This document shows positions 18,578-27,473 of a DNA stretch of 35,837 bases, one piece after another. Positions within the stretch are counted from its first letter, which is position 1. Each line of letters begins with the position of its first letter. The translations under genes were made by a program, and so were the position numbers. This DNA comes from an uncultured Burkholderiales bacterium (GTDB lineage Bacteria; Pseudomonadota; Gammaproteobacteria; Burkholderiales; Burkholderiaceae_C), in assembly GCA_903892175.1 (NCBI GenBank), contig CAITHK010000153.1, positions 1 to 35,837 on the forward strand, read 5' to 3'. Below the pieces are notes generated by a model. It made no database searches. It worked only from the letters and a program-made list of their open reading frames with translations, and was not told the DNA's origin.

Positions 18578-18874
18578 AAACGACGGCAGCCCCAAGCCGC
18601 GCAGCAACACCACAAAAATCACCTCGTTGGCCGCAAAGCCTGCGAGGGCGGTGACCGCAAAGCGGCGAAAACTTTGCCACAGCGAGGTGCCCGCATCTTG
18701 AAAACTCAGCCAGCGGTGCCCGGCAAAGCTCACGCCAAACGCCACCCCAAAGCCCACCGCGTTGGCCACTTCAGGCCACAGGTGGGACTCGGTCAGAGCA
18801 AACACGGCCAAGTGTGTGAAGGCCGCGCTGGCGCCCACCAGCACAAACCAAAACCCCGTGCGCAAGTTGCTCAT
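18494..18874 (-). CDS. GtrA-family membrane protein (candidate lipid-sugar flippase)
   Basis: A 126-residue protein with four hydrophobic segments, the size and layout of GtrA. Typical parts are FVLVGASAAFTHLAVF at the start, AVGFGVAFGVSFAGHRWLSF, FRRFAVTALAGFAANEV and the ending SAQTFVLSRLWAFRR. GtrA proteins are thought to flip polyprenyl-phosphate sugars across the inner membrane. It starts seven bases after the GT2 gene's stop, in the common gtrB-gtrA order, and runs 84 bases into the convergent glycosyltransferase gene. In the proposed pathway it would flip the lipid-linked hexosamine for the ArnT-like enzyme; Bordetella LgmD is a small membrane protein of comparable role. That link is inference. 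Confidence 0.85.
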   Translation of the reverse strand: MSNLRTGFWFVLVGASAAFTHLAVFALTESHLWPEVANAVGFGVAFGVSFAGHRWLSFQDAGTSLWQSFRRFAVTALAGFAANEVIFVVLLRGLGLPSFLALFLALVLASAQTFVLSRLWAFRRGA

Positions 18875-18881
18875 GGACGGC

Positions 18882-19922
18882 TTACACGGCCACTTCGTCG
18901 TCCACCGGCAGATCGGGTGGGGCGGGTGCTTTGGGAGAAGTGAATGCCAAGCCTGCGCCCCAGCGTTGTTGTACCAAGTACATCGGCCGTTGCTTCACCT
19001 CTTCATAGATGCGGCCCACGTATTCGGCCAGCACGCCAATCGACAGCAGTTGAATGCCGCTGAAGAACATCAGCCCCACCACCAAGGTGGCATAGCCGGG
19101 AACATTGATACCCCAGAAAAAGTACTCCGCCACCACCCAGGCGCCATAGCCCATGGCCAGGGTGGCCATCAGCAAGCCCACCAGGGTCAAAGCGCGCAGG
19201 GGCGCAATTGAAAACGCCAGCACACCGGTCAGCGCCAGCGCAAACGAGCCCCGCAAACCAAAACTGCTTTCGCCGGCGGCGCGTGGCAGCGGCTCGTAGT
19301 CAATCGCTGTGCTGGCAAAGCCCACCCAGGCGTACAAGCCCTTCATGAAGCGGTTGCGCTCGGGCAGCGCTTTGAGGGCGTCCACCACCTGGCGGTCCAT
19401 CAAGCGAAAGTCGCCGGCATGCGGGGGGATCTTCACGCGGTTGCCCATGTTGATGAGCTTGTAAAACATGCCCGTCAACCCCGCGTGCAAGGCCGATTGG
19501 TCGTCGCGGGTGCGGCGAATCGCGTACACCACGTCCGAACCCTCGCGCCAGCGTTGCAACATGTCCGCCACCAGCGACACCGGGTGCTGGCCGTCGGAGT
19601 CCATCAACACCACCACCTCACCGCGGGCGGCGTCAATGCCCGCTGTCAGCGCAGCTTCCTTGCCAAAGTTGCGCGACAAGTTGATGCCCACCACCTCGTG
19701 GTGTTGGGCGCACAAGGCTTCGATCACCTGGGCGGTGTTGTCGCGGCTGCCGTCGTTGATCAGCACGATCTCTACTTGCGAACTCAGGGCTTGCAGTGCC
19801 CACAGCACGTGCGGCACCAAAGTGCCCAGGTTTTGGCCTTCGTTATAGGCTGGCATCACGCACGTGAGGGTGGGGGTGTATTGAAAGCGGTCGGAGGGGT
19901 GGGGGGCTTGGGGCTGGCGCAT
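18882..19922 (-). CDS. GT2 polyprenyl-phosphate glycosyltransferase (GtrB/ArnC/LgmA-like)
   Basis: A 346-residue inverting GT2 glycosyltransferase anchored by two C-terminal membrane helices. The catalytic domain has VMPAYNEGQNLGTLVPHVL (N-terminal nucleotide fold), VLINDGSRDNT, GINLSRNFGKEAAL, MDSDGQHP (metal-binding DxD) and GDFRLMDRQVVDAL followed by ERNRFMKGLYAWVGF. Hydrophobic segments lie near residues 230-300, followed by GRIYEEVKQRPMYLVQ, as in GtrB, ArnC and dolichol-phosphate mannose synthases. It should make a polyprenyl-phosphate sugar on the cytoplasmic face; the sugar is unknown. It leads a two-gene operon with gtrA and diverges from argS. The N-terminus before TLTCVMPAYNEG is about 18 residues, so the ATG at 19922 is acceptable. 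Confidence 0.9.
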   Translation of the reverse strand: MRQPQAPHPSDRFQYTPTLTCVMPAYNEGQNLGTLVPHVLWALQALSSQVEIVLINDGSRDNTAQVIEALCAQHHEVVGINLSRNFGKEAALTAGIDAARGEVVVLMDSDGQHPVSLVADMLQRWREGSDVVYAIRRTRDDQSALHAGLTGMFYKLINMGNRVKIPPHAGDFRLMDRQVVDALKALPERNRFMKGLYAWVGFASTAIDYEPLPRAAGESSFGLRGSFALALTGVLAFSIAPLRALTLVGLLMATLAMGYGAWVVAEYFFWGINVPGYATLVVGLMFFSGIQLLSIGVLAEYVGRIYEEVKQRPMYLVQQRWGAGLAFTSPKAPAPPDLPVDDEVAV

Positions 19923-19961
19923 GGGTACACATCATGCCAAAAAAAGAAATGGGGTGGCCCG

Positions 19962-19973
19962 TAAAATCCCCAC
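19962..19973 (+). promoter_or_regulatory. -10-like element abutting the argS start (possible leaderless promoter)
   Basis: TAAAAT (19962-19967) stands six bases before the argS ATG at 19974. There is no Shine-Dalgarno at a working distance; GGGGTGG at 19951-19957 is too far upstream. A transcript from this hexamer would start at about the A of the ATG. The -35 region is an A-rich run without a clear match. Confidence 0.38.
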
Positions 19974-21683
19974 ATGCTCCTCGTCAAACAAGAATTGCTG
20001 GCCGCTTTGAGCCAAGCCCTCGATGGTTTGTTGCCCGCCTCCGGCAACAAGGCCGCTTTTGAATCGCCCAAAGTGGCGGCCCATGGCGACTTTGCCATCA
20101 CCGCAGCCATGCAACTGGCCAAACCGCTCAAACTCAATCCCCGTCAGCTGGGGGAGCAGCTGCGCGAGGCCTTGTTGGCCGCGCCCGCCTTTCAGCAGTG
20201 GGTGCAAGACATCGAGATTGCCGGCCCCGGCTTCATCAACATCCGCCTCAAGCCCGCCGCCAAGCAGCAGGTGGTGCGCGAAGTGCTGGTGGCCCAAGAA
20301 TGTTTTGGCTTTCAACCCAGCAACGGCCAGCGCGTGCTGGTGGAGTTTGTCTCGGCCAACCCCACGGGTCCTCTGCATGTGGGCCACGGCCGACAGGCTG
20401 CCTTGGGGGACGCCATTTGCAATTTGTTTGCGACCCAGGGCTACAACGTCTACCGAGAGTTTTATTACAACGACGCGGGTGTGCAGATCAACACCTTGGC
20501 CACCAGCACACAGCTGCGTGCGCAGGGCTTCAAGCCGGGCGATGCCCAGTGGCCCAGCGGTGAGAACGCCCCAGCCTACAACGGGGACTACATTGCTGAC
20601 ATCGCGGCTGACTTTTTGGCCAAGAAGACGGTCACCTCGGACGACCGTGAATTCACGGGCAGCGGTGATGTGAGCGACCTCGACGGCATGCGCCAATTTG
20701 CCGTGGCCTATTTGCGCCACGAGCAAGACCTGGACTTGAAAGCCTTTGAGGTCAAGTTCGACAACTATTACCTTGAAAGCAGCCTCTACACCAGTGGCCG
20801 TGTGGACAACGCAGTTCAAAAGCTGCAAGCCGCTGGCAAAACCTACGAACAAGACGGCGCGCTGTGGCTCAAGAGCACCGACTACGGCGACGACAAAGAC
20901 CGTGTGATGCGCAAGACCGACGGCAGCTACACCTACTTTGTGCCCGACGTGGCTTACCACTTGGCCAAGTGGGAGCGCGGCTTCACCAAGGTGGTCAACA
21001 TCCAAGGCACCGACCACCACGGCACCATTGCCCGCGTGCGTGCGGGCTTGCAAGCCGCTTCGTCGGTGGACGGTCTGGGCATTCCCCAGGGCTACCCCGA
21101 CTACGTGTTGCACACCATGGTGCGCGTGATGCGTGGTGGTGAAGAGGTCAAGATTTCCAAGCGCGCCGGCAGCTATGTGACGCTGCGCGACTTGATCGAG
21201 TGGACCAGCAAAGACGCGGTGCGTTTCTTCTTGCTCTCGCGCAAGCCCGACACCGAGTACACCTTCGATGTGGACTTGGCGGTGACCAAAAACAACGACA
21301 ACCCGGTGTACTACGTGCAGTATGCGCATGCGCGCATTTGTTCGGTGTTGCGCGCTTGGGCAGACAAAGACAGAGGCGATGTGGCCCAGCTCAAAGACGT
21401 GGACTTGTCCGCACTCGACAGCCCGCAAGCCCAAGCCCTCATGTTGTTGCTGGCCAAGTACCCCGACATGCTGAGCGCCGCAGCGCACGACTTTGCGCCC
21501 CACGACGTGACCTTTTACTTGCGCGACCTGGCCGCCAGCTACCACAGCTACTACGACGCCGAGCGCATTTTGGTGGACGACGAGGCGGTCAAAAAAGCAC
21601 GCTTGGCGCTGGTCGCAGCTACCGCGCAGGTGCTGCACAATGGCTTGAAGGTGCTGGGTGTGTCGGCACCCAGCAGCATGTGA
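19974..21683 (+). CDS. argS: Arginyl-tRNA synthetase
   Basis: ArgRS charges tRNA-Arg in the cytoplasm. The 569-residue product has the N-terminal additional domain recognising the tRNA D-loop ([20 protein letters not shown]), the HIGH-type motif in [20 protein letters not shown], and the class I core with [21 protein letters not shown] occupies the KMSKS position. The C-terminal helical anticodon-binding domain ends [19 protein letters not shown]. These are family hallmarks and the length is normal. There is no ribosome site before the ATG. The SPOR-domain gene and dsbA follow, an order conserved in Burkholderiales. Confidence 0.97.
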   Translation: MLLVKQELLAALSQALDGLLPASGNKAAFESPKVAAHGDFAITAAMQLAKPLKLNPRQLGEQLREALLAAPAFQQWVQDIEIAGPGFINIRLKPAAKQQVVREVLVAQECFGFQPSNGQRVLVEFVSANPTGPLHVGHGRQAALGDAICNLFATQGYNVYREFYYNDAGVQINTLATSTQLRAQGFKPGDAQWPSGENAPAYNGDYIADIAADFLAKKTVTSDDREFTGSGDVSDLDGMRQFAVAYLRHEQDLDLKAFEVKFDNYYLESSLYTSGRVDNAVQKLQAAGKTYEQDGALWLKSTDYGDDKDRVMRKTDGSYTYFVPDVAYHLAKWERGFTKVVNIQGTDHHGTIARVRAGLQAASSVDGLGIPQGYPDYVLHTMVRVMRGGEEVKISKRAGSYVTLRDLIEWTSKDAVRFFLLSRKPDTEYTFDVDLAVTKNNDNPVYYVQYAHARICSVLRAWADKDRGDVAQLKDVDLSALDSPQAQALMLLLAKYPDMLSAAAHDFAPHDVTFYLRDLAASYHSYYDAERILVDDEAVKKARLALVAATAQVLHNGLKVLGVSAPSSM

Positions 21684-21713
21684 ATGGGTTGCATGAGTTC
21701 GGAGATGACAAAC

Positions 21714-22391
21714 ATGAAACAGCAACGCGGCGGAACCTTGGTGGGGTTCATCATCGGTTTGGTGGTGGGCTTGGCCGTGGCCCTGGGGGTGGCGGTCTAC
21801 GTCACCAAAGTGCCCATTCCGTTCATGAACAAAGGCCAGGGGCGCAGCGCCGATCAAGATGCCGCTGAAGACAAGAAGAACAAAGACTGGGATCCCAACG
21901 CCCCTTTGTATGGCAAAAACCCGGCCAAGCCCTTGGACAAGACAGACACGCCCGAGGTCAAGTCTGAGCCGTCCGCTCCTGCGCCGGCTCCCAAGGTGGA
22001 TGCCAAGCCCGATGTGGCGGCGAAGGTGGACCCTAAGAGCGCGGACCCTTTGGGCGATTTGGCCAAAGCCAAGGCCGCTGACCCCAAGCCGCTGGACGCC
22101 AAAACGCTCGACGGCAAAGCGGCCGAATTCAAGCCCGCGGTGGTGGGGGGCGACCCATTCATTTATTTCGTTCAGGCTGGGGCGTTTCGCACCAGCGATG
22201 AGGCCGAAGCGCAACGCGCCAAGCTGGGTTTGCTGGGGCTGGATGCCAAAGTCAGCGAGCGTGACCAAGGCGGTCGCACCGTGTACCGTGTGCGCGTGGG
22301 CCCGCTAGAAACAAAGGCCGATGCCGAGCGCGTGCGCGTGAAGCTTGAGGCCTCCCATCTGGACTCTGCCATGGTGCGTGTTCAGCGTTAA
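21714..22391 (+). CDS. SPOR-domain membrane protein (FtsN-like)
   Basis: A 225-residue protein with a short basic N-terminus (MKQQRGGT), one membrane helix (about residues 9-28, LVGFIIGLVVGLAVALGVAVY) and a long proline-, alanine- and lysine-rich linker. It ends in a SPOR domain (about 150-225, YFVQAGAFRTSDEAEAQRAKL to YRVRVGPLETKADAERV). SPOR domains bind denuded septal peptidoglycan, so a role in cell division is likely, as for FtsN. I chose the ATG at 21714, behind GGAG at 21701-21704, over an ATG at 21684 that would put ten unusual residues before the basic end. It lies between argS and dsbA as in other Burkholderiales. Confidence 0.85.
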   Translation: MKQQRGGTLVGFIIGLVVGLAVALGVAVYVTKVPIPFMNKGQGRSADQDAAEDKKNKDWDPNAPLYGKNPAKPLDKTDTPEVKSEPSAPAPAPKVDAKPDVAAKVDPKSADPLGDLAKAKAADPKPLDAKTLDGKAAEFKPAVVGGDPFIYFVQAGAFRTSDEAEAQRAKLGLLGLDAKVSERDQGGRTVYRVRVGPLETKADAERVRVKLEASHLDSAMVRVQR

Positions 22392-22411
22392 TTCTTTGAT
22401 TTGAGGTGTCT

Positions 22412-23056
22412 ATGAAACGTCGTGACTTTTCTTTGGCCGCATGGGCTGCCGCAACGTCGGGGCTGACTGGGCTTGCCCATGCCCAGGGCAAGAAGCCTGA
22501 AGAGGGCACTGATTTTTTGGCCTTGGACAAGCGTGTGCCCTCAGAGGCAGGCGAAGGCAAAATTGAAGTCATCGAGTTCTTTTGGTACAGCTGCCCGCAC
22601 TGCAACGCCTTTGAGCCGCGCTTTGCAGCTTGGCTCAAAGCCCTGCCCAAAGACGTGGTGGTCAAGCGCGTGCCTGTGCGTTTCCGTGACGACTTTGAAG
22701 CGCAGCAACGCGCCTATTACGTGTTTGAAACCCTGAACATGGTGGATGCCATGCACGGCAAACTGTTCCATGCCATCCACACCGAGCGTCAAACGCTCAA
22801 CACCTTGGCCACTTTGTCTGCATGGACCGATAAAAATGGCATCCCTGCGGCCAAGTTCACCGAGACCTTCAACAGCTTTGGCGTGGCCACCAAAGCCCGT
22901 CGTGCCACCCAGCTGCAAGAGGCCTTCAAGGTCCAAGGCGTGCCTGCACTGGGCATTGCTGGGCGCTTTTACACCGATGGCGGCTTGACCGGCACGATGG
23001 AGCGTGCTTTGCAAGTCACCGAGTCGCTGATTGCGCAAGCCCGGACGAGTCGCTGA
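22412..23056 (+). CDS. dsbA: Thiol:disulfide interchange protein DsbA
   Basis: DsbA introduces disulfides into exported proteins in the periplasm. The 214-residue product has a signal sequence ending AHA (about residue 24), the active site C61-P-H-C64 in EFFWYSCPHCNAFEP, and the later cis-proline region KVQGVPALGIAGRFYTDGG. The length suits a betaproteobacterial DsbA. A GAGG at 22403-22406 supports the ATG at 22412. The signal begins KRRDFSLAA, which resembles a twin-arginine motif, whereas most DsbA proteins use Sec or SRP. Downstream, lptA follows after a 66-base gap. Confidence 0.94.
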   Translation: MKRRDFSLAAWAAATSGLTGLAHAQGKKPEEGTDFLALDKRVPSEAGEGKIEVIEFFWYSCPHCNAFEPRFAAWLKALPKDVVVKRVPVRFRDDFEAQQRAYYVFETLNMVDAMHGKLFHAIHTERQTLNTLATLSAWTDKNGIPAAKFTETFNSFGVATKARRATQLQEAFKVQGVPALGIAGRFYTDGGLTGTMERALQVTESLIAQARTSR

Positions 23057-23086
23057 ATCCCTGCAAGCCCGAGCGTTGCGGGTGGT

Positions 23087-23122
23087 TAGAATCCGCCATC
23101 AAATAACAGCAATATTCGTGCC
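23087..23122 (+). promoter_or_regulatory. Possible promoter and start region of lptA
   Basis: TAGAAT (23087-23092) is a one-mismatch -10 in the 66-base gap before lptA, without a good -35. A second hexamer AATATT (23111-23116) lies six bases before the proposed TTG start. No Shine-Dalgarno precedes either the TTG (23123) or the in-frame ATT (23114). Confidence 0.3.
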
Positions 23123-23677
23123 TTGACTACATTCGCTTCTTTCTCGTTGGTTGTTCTGATGGCTTGTGTGCCAGCGGCAGCGTACGCAGAAAAAGCCGAC
23201 CGTGACAAACCCTTCAACATAGAAGCGGACAGCTTGGTGCATGACGAGCTCAAGCAGATCAGCGTCTTCAAAGGCCGCGCGGTGCTGACCAAAGGGTCGA
23301 TGCAGATGCGGGGTGAGCGCATAGAAATTCGCCAAGACCCTGACGGTTACCAATTTGGGTTGATCTTGCCCGAGCCCAACAAACGTTCCTTCTTTCGGCA
23401 AAAACGCGAAGGCGTGGACGAGTTCATCGAAGGCGAAGCCTTGCGCATCGATTACGACGGACGGGCCGACCAAGTCATCTTGAATGACCAAGCCGAAGTG
23501 CGCCGCTACCGTGGTGCTGTGTTGGCCGACCAGATGACGGGCAAGCGCATCGTCTACAACAACCTCTCTGATGTGTTCACCATCGACGGCCAAAAGGCCG
23601 GCGAGACGGGCAAGTCCACCGGCGCCCGGGTGCGTGCCACCCTGGCACCGCGCAGCCCTTCAGCGGACAACAAGTGA
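23123..23677 (+). CDS. lptA: LPS transport periplasmic protein LptA
   Basis: LptA forms the periplasmic bridge that carries LPS from LptC to LptD. The product (184 residues from the TTG at 23123) has a signal-like stretch ending AAAYA (about residue 21) and the OstA beta-jellyroll [53 protein letters not shown] and LNDQAEVRR, finishing [11 protein letters not shown]. The start is uncertain: there is no ATG or GTG before the signal core. TTG 23123 gives no basic residue ahead of the hydrophobic core; ATT 23114 would give MRAL. It overlaps lptB by one base (TGATG). lptC is not upstream. Confidence 0.9.
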   Translation: MTTFASFSLVVLMACVPAAAYAEKADRDKPFNIEADSLVHDELKQISVFKGRAVLTKGSMQMRGERIEIRQDPDGYQFGLILPEPNKRSFFRQKREGVDEFIEGEALRIDYDGRADQVILNDQAEVRRYRGAVLADQMTGKRIVYNNLSDVFTIDGQKAGETGKSTGARVRATLAPRSPSADNK

Positions 23678-24456
23678 TGTCGATTTCCGCGCCAACGCTT
23701 GCCCCCGATGCGAACGTGAGTTGCCTGCAAGCCCTGCATTTGCAAAAAGCCTATGGCAGCCGCAAGGTGGTGCACGACGTGTCCATCTCTGTGAAAAAAG
23801 GCGAAGTGGTGGGCTTGTTGGGGCCCAACGGAGCGGGCAAAACGACCTCGTTTTACATGATCGTGGGCTTGGTGCGGGCCGATGCCGGCAGCATCACCAT
23901 CGATGGACAACCCGTGACCCATTTGCCGATCCACCTTCGTTCACGCCTGGGCTTGAGTTATTTGCCTCAAGAGGCCTCGATTTTCCGCAAGCTCAATGTG
24001 CAAGACAACGTGCGCGCCGTATTGGAGTTGCAGCACGACGACCAGGGCAAACCGCTGAGCGAAGCGGAGATTGACCGCCGCCTGACCTCTTTGCTGCAAG
24101 AGTTGCGGGTCGAGCACCTGCGCATGTCACCCTCTGTGTCGCTGTCGGGCGGAGAGCGCCGTCGGGTAGAGATTGCCCGTGCCTTGGCAACCCAACCACG
24201 CTTCATCTTGCTGGATGAACCGTTTGCTGGCATTGATCCGATTGCTGTGATCGAAATTCAACGCATCATTGGTTTTTTGAAAGCACGTGGCATGGGTGTG
24301 TTGATCACCGACCACAACGTGCGCGAGACGCTGGGCATTTGCGACCACGCCTGCATCATCAGCGATGGCCGTGTGCTGGCCCAGGGCACGCCCACCGAGA
24401 TTGTCGAGAACGCCGATGTGCGTCGCGTCTATCTCGGCGAACACTTCCGCATGTAG
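23677..24456 (+). CDS. lptB: LPS export ABC transporter ATP-binding protein LptB
   Basis: LptB powers extraction of LPS from the inner membrane with LptF and LptG. The 259-residue product shows the full ATPase set: Walker [12 protein letters not shown]-loop [12 protein letters not shown], signature [16 protein letters not shown], Walker [14 protein letters not shown], and the switch histidine in [10 protein letters not shown], ending [10 protein letters not shown] as in LptB. The ATG at 23677 overlaps the lptA stop (TGATG), pointing to translational coupling. rpoN follows after 22 bases, the conserved order. lptF and lptG are not in the window. Confidence 0.97.
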   Translation: MSISAPTLAPDANVSCLQALHLQKAYGSRKVVHDVSISVKKGEVVGLLGPNGAGKTTSFYMIVGLVRADAGSITIDGQPVTHLPIHLRSRLGLSYLPQEASIFRKLNVQDNVRAVLELQHDDQGKPLSEAEIDRRLTSLLQELRVEHLRMSPSVSLSGGERRRVEIARALATQPRFILLDEPFAGIDPIAVIEIQRIIGFLKARGMGVLITDHNVRETLGICDHACIISDGRVLAQGTPTEIVENADVRRVYLGEHFRM

Positions 24457-24478
24457 CCATGGCCCTCGCACCCACCCT

Positions 24479-26038
24479 ATGAAGCAAGGCCTCTCCCTAC
24501 GCGTCTCTCAGCATCTGGCCCTGACGCCGCAGTTGCAGCAGTCGATCCGTCTGCTGCAACTTTCTACGCTGGAGCTGAGCCAAGAAATTGAGCAGATGCT
24601 CGACGAGAACCCGTTTCTCGACAAAGAGTTTGAAGAAGCCCCACGCGAAGAGTTTGGCGTGGCTCAGTCCGATACACCTGCCACTGCCGACGACGCCGAG
24701 CCGACGCGCGAGATGGCGGCCATGGACACCGTGTCTGAAATCTCGGTCGACAACACCGCCAGCGACACCGAGCCCAGTGTGGACGGCGTGGCTGAAAGCT
24801 GGGAGGGGGACGGCAGCGTGGAGTTTTCGGCCGATGACTCCGAGTGGGGCGGTGACGCCCCCGCGCACAACAACACCGGCGGGGACGACGCGGCCGATGC
24901 CACCGAGCTGGCGCGCAGCCAAGAGTCTTTGGCGTCGCACTTGCACCGTCAAGCCCTGTCATTGCGCCTGAGCGAGACCGACCGTTCGGCACTGCGCTAC
25001 CTGATTGAAAACCTCAACGACGACGGCTATCTGGAAGACTCGCTGCGCAGCTTGGCCGAGGGTTTGGCGGGCGACGATGAAGAGCAACTCGAAGAGTTGG
25101 AGCACCGTTTTCAAGTGGCACTGCACTTGCTGCAAAGCTTGGAACCCGTGGGCGTGGGCGCGCGTGATTTGGCCGAGTGTTTGTGCTTGCAGCTCAAGGC
25201 CTTGAAGCCCCAAGGCGAAGAAGCGCAAACCGTGTGTGCTGTGGCGCTGCGCATGTGCCAGCAGCCGCTGGAGTTGTTGGCCAAGCGCGACATCAAGCGG
25301 TTGATGATTGCCTTGGGTGACAGCGAAGCGCACATCAAAGCGGCCATTCCGCTGATCGCTCGGCTCGAACCCAAACCGGGCCGCCGCTTTGCCGACGTGG
25401 AACGCCATGTGGTGGTGCCCGATGTGTTGGTGACGCGCATTGGCAAATCGGCCACCCCCAAGTTCCGCGTCATGCTCAACCCCGATGTGATGCCACGCCT
25501 GCGTGTGCACGACATTTATGCCAACGCCTTGAAGGGCGGCAAGGGCGAGGCGCACCAAGGCTTGCAGCAACGCCTGCAAGAGGCGCGCTGGTTCATCAAA
25601 AACATCCAGCAACGCTTTGACACCATCTTGCGGGTGAGCAACGCCATTGCCGAGCGGCAGAAAAATTTCTTCATCCACGGCGAACTGGCCATGCGCCCGA
25701 TGGTGCTGCGTGAAATCGCCGAAGAGCTGGGGCTGCACGAGTCCACCATCAGCCGCGTGACCACCAACAAGTACATGAGCACGCCATTTGGCACCTTTGA
25801 GTTGAAGTACTTTTTTGGCTCAGGGCTGGAAACGGACAGTGGCAACAACGCGTCCAGCACCGCGGTGCGCGCGCTCATCAAACAATTTGTCGCCAGCGAA
25901 AACCCCAAAAAACCTTTGTCAGACAACCAGTTGTCCGAGATGCTCAAAGAGCAAGGCATTGAGTGCGCACGCCGCACCGTAGCCAAGTACCGCGAGGCGC
26001 TGCGGATTGCGCCGACCACTTTGCGCAAGGCGCTGTAA
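24479..26038 (+). CDS. rpoN: RNA polymerase sigma-54 factor
   Basis: Sigma-54 directs RNA polymerase to -24/-12 promoters that need an enhancer-binding ATPase. The 519-residue product has region I rich in Gln and Leu (MKQGLSLRVSQHLALTPQLQQSIRLLQLST), an acidic region II (about 60-150), and region III. Region III has the core-binding part and FFIHGELAMRPMVLREIAEELGLHESTISRVT (helix-turn-helix), and closes with the RpoN box ARRTVAKYREALRI. I took the ATG at 24479 because region I must begin at the N-terminus; upstream in-frame codons lie in lptB. It follows lptB closely, as in most proteobacteria. No hpf or ptsN gene follows here. Confidence 0.97.
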   Translation: MKQGLSLRVSQHLALTPQLQQSIRLLQLSTLELSQEIEQMLDENPFLDKEFEEAPREEFGVAQSDTPATADDAEPTREMAAMDTVSEISVDNTASDTEPSVDGVAESWEGDGSVEFSADDSEWGGDAPAHNNTGGDDAADATELARSQESLASHLHRQALSLRLSETDRSALRYLIENLNDDGYLEDSLRSLAEGLAGDDEEQLEELEHRFQVALHLLQSLEPVGVGARDLAECLCLQLKALKPQGEEAQTVCAVALRMCQQPLELLAKRDIKRLMIALGDSEAHIKAAIPLIARLEPKPGRRFADVERHVVVPDVLVTRIGKSATPKFRVMLNPDVMPRLRVHDIYANALKGGKGEAHQGLQQRLQEARWFIKNIQQRFDTILRVSNAIAERQKNFFIHGELAMRPMVLREIAEELGLHESTISRVTTNKYMSTPFGTFELKYFFGSGLETDSGNNASSTAVRALIKQFVASENPKKPLSDNQLSEMLKEQGIECARRTVAKYREALRIAPTTLRKAL

Positions 26039-26099
26039 ACACCAAGCCACCGCTAACGGGTCTGGCTTGTGCTGGCGACTTGGCTTTGAACGGATCACC

Positions 26100-27473
26100 A
26101 TGAACCAACTCCATCTTTTTTTACCGTGCGCCGCAGGCGTTGAAACGTTTCTGGCCACCGAGGTGCAACGCATCACTGGCATCGGGGCAGACGACTTGCG
26201 TGCATTTCGCGCGGGCGTCATGGTGCGTGGATCATGGCGCGACGCCATGCTGCTCAATCTGCACAGCCGCTTGGCGCAGCGGGTGCTGGTGGAGCTGTCT
26301 TACACCCAATACCGTTCGGAGCAAGACCTGTACAACGCCGCCTCCAACGTGGCGTGGGAGTTGTGGTTTAGCCCCAAGCAGAGTTTCAAGATCGAGATCA
26401 CGGCGCAGCACAGCCCGCTCAAGAGCTTGAACTTTGCAGCACTCAAAATCAAAGACGCGGTGGCCGACCGCTTTCGTAACAAAAGCGGCGTGCGCCCTGA
26501 TGTGGACACCCGCTGGCCCGATTCGCGCATCTATGCCCACCTGACCACCGATGAGCTCACGCTCTATATCGACACCTCGGGCGAGCCTTTGTTCAAGCGC
26601 GGTTGGCGTGCTGACAAAGGCGACGCGCCGTTGAAAGAAACCTTGGCCGCCGCGATGTTGGCGGCCAGCGGCTGGAGCCAGGGCGATGGCACGCCCGCCA
26701 ACCCCGACGGTTGGTGCGCGCAGGGCGTGCCTTTGTATGACCCGTGCTGCGGCAGCGGCACCATCGCCATCGAGGCGGCGCAAATTGCCTGCAACATCGC
26801 GCCGGGCTCGATGCGCCGCTTTGGCTTTGAAAAGCTGGTGCCGTTTCAGCCGCACGTTTGGCAAGGCTTGTTGGAAAACGCGCGTGGTCAGCAGTGCGCA
26901 CCGCGTGCGCCTGTGTTTGGCAGCGATGTGGCGTTTCGCATGGTTGACTTTGCGCAGCGCAATGCCGAGCGTGCCGGTGTGGCCCACGCGGTGGAGTTGC
27001 GTGGTGGCGATGCGCTGCAACGCATGCCGCCCTCCGACTTGCCTGGCGTGATGTTGGTCAACCCGCCGTATGGCGAACGCATTGAGGCGGCGGGTATTGC
27101 CGGTGCAGCACGTCGTGCGCGCTATGCACCACCCACCGAGTACGTGTCGCCCTACGAAGATGTGATGGACGACGAAGCGCCGGACGGTGCGCGCCTAGAC
27201 GCCCCGCGCTTTGGCGCGCGTGAGATCACGCAAACCGAAGACGGTGGCGACTTTTTCAGCCAGCTCGCCAGCCATTGGAAAAAGAACTACCCCGGTTGGA
27301 CCGCCTGGATGTTGACCCCCGACCTCAAGTTGCCAGGGCGCATGCGTTTCAAAGAATCACGCCGCGTGCCGATGTGGAACGGCCCCATCGAGTGCCGCAT
27401 GTTCCGCTTCGATTTGCGCGCAGGCTCGATGCGCAACAAGCCTGCTGAGGGCCAAGAGCCGCCCCAGGCATGA
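26100..27473 (+). CDS. THUMP-domain rRNA (guanine-N2) methyltransferase, RlmL-type
   Basis: The 457-residue product has an N-terminal ferredoxin-like/THUMP RNA-binding region (about 1-165: LPCAAGVETFLATEVQRI, then KDAVADRFRNKSGVRPDVD) and a class I SAM-dependent methyltransferase domain. That domain carries LYDPCCGSGTIAIEAAQIACN (SAM loop) and VMLVNPPYGERIE (catalytic NPPY for N2-guanine methylation). It matches the RlmL half of E. coli RlmKL, which methylates G2445 of 23S rRNA; the RlmK half is absent. An insert between NPPYGER and the end (about 335-395) is acidic. I took the ATG at 26100 over upstream codons. It overlaps the PIN gene by four bases (ATGA). Confidence 0.87.
   Translation: MNQLHLFLPCAAGVETFLATEVQRITGIGADDLRAFRAGVMVRGSWRDAMLLNLHSRLAQRVLVELSYTQYRSEQDLYNAASNVAWELWFSPKQSFKIEITAQHSPLKSLNFAALKIKDAVADRFRNKSGVRPDVDTRWPDSRIYAHLTTDELTLYIDTSGEPLFKRGWRADKGDAPLKETLAAAMLAASGWSQGDGTPANPDGWCAQGVPLYDPCCGSGTIAIEAAQIACNIAPGSMRRFGFEKLVPFQPHVWQGLLENARGQQCAPRAPVFGSDVAFRMVDFAQRNAERAGVAHAVELRGGDALQRMPPSDLPGVMLVNPPYGERIEAAGIAGAARRARYAPPTEYVSPYEDVMDDEAPDGARLDAPRFGAREITQTEDGGDFFSQLASHWKKNYPGWTAWMLTPDLKLPGRMRFKESRRVPMWNGPIECRMFRFDLRAGSMRNKPAEGQEPPQA

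Noticed and set aside
19932-22268. Open frame of 778 codons on the minus strand, antisense to argS and the SPOR gene
   Set aside because: It is His-, Val- and Gly-rich with no recognisable domain, the usual composition of antisense frames opposite GC-rich coding DNA; argS and the SPOR gene are certain on the other strand.
23061-23080. Hairpin CCCG...CGGG after dsbA as a terminator
   Set aside because: The stem is only four base pairs and no T-tract follows, so I do not call termination between dsbA and lptA.
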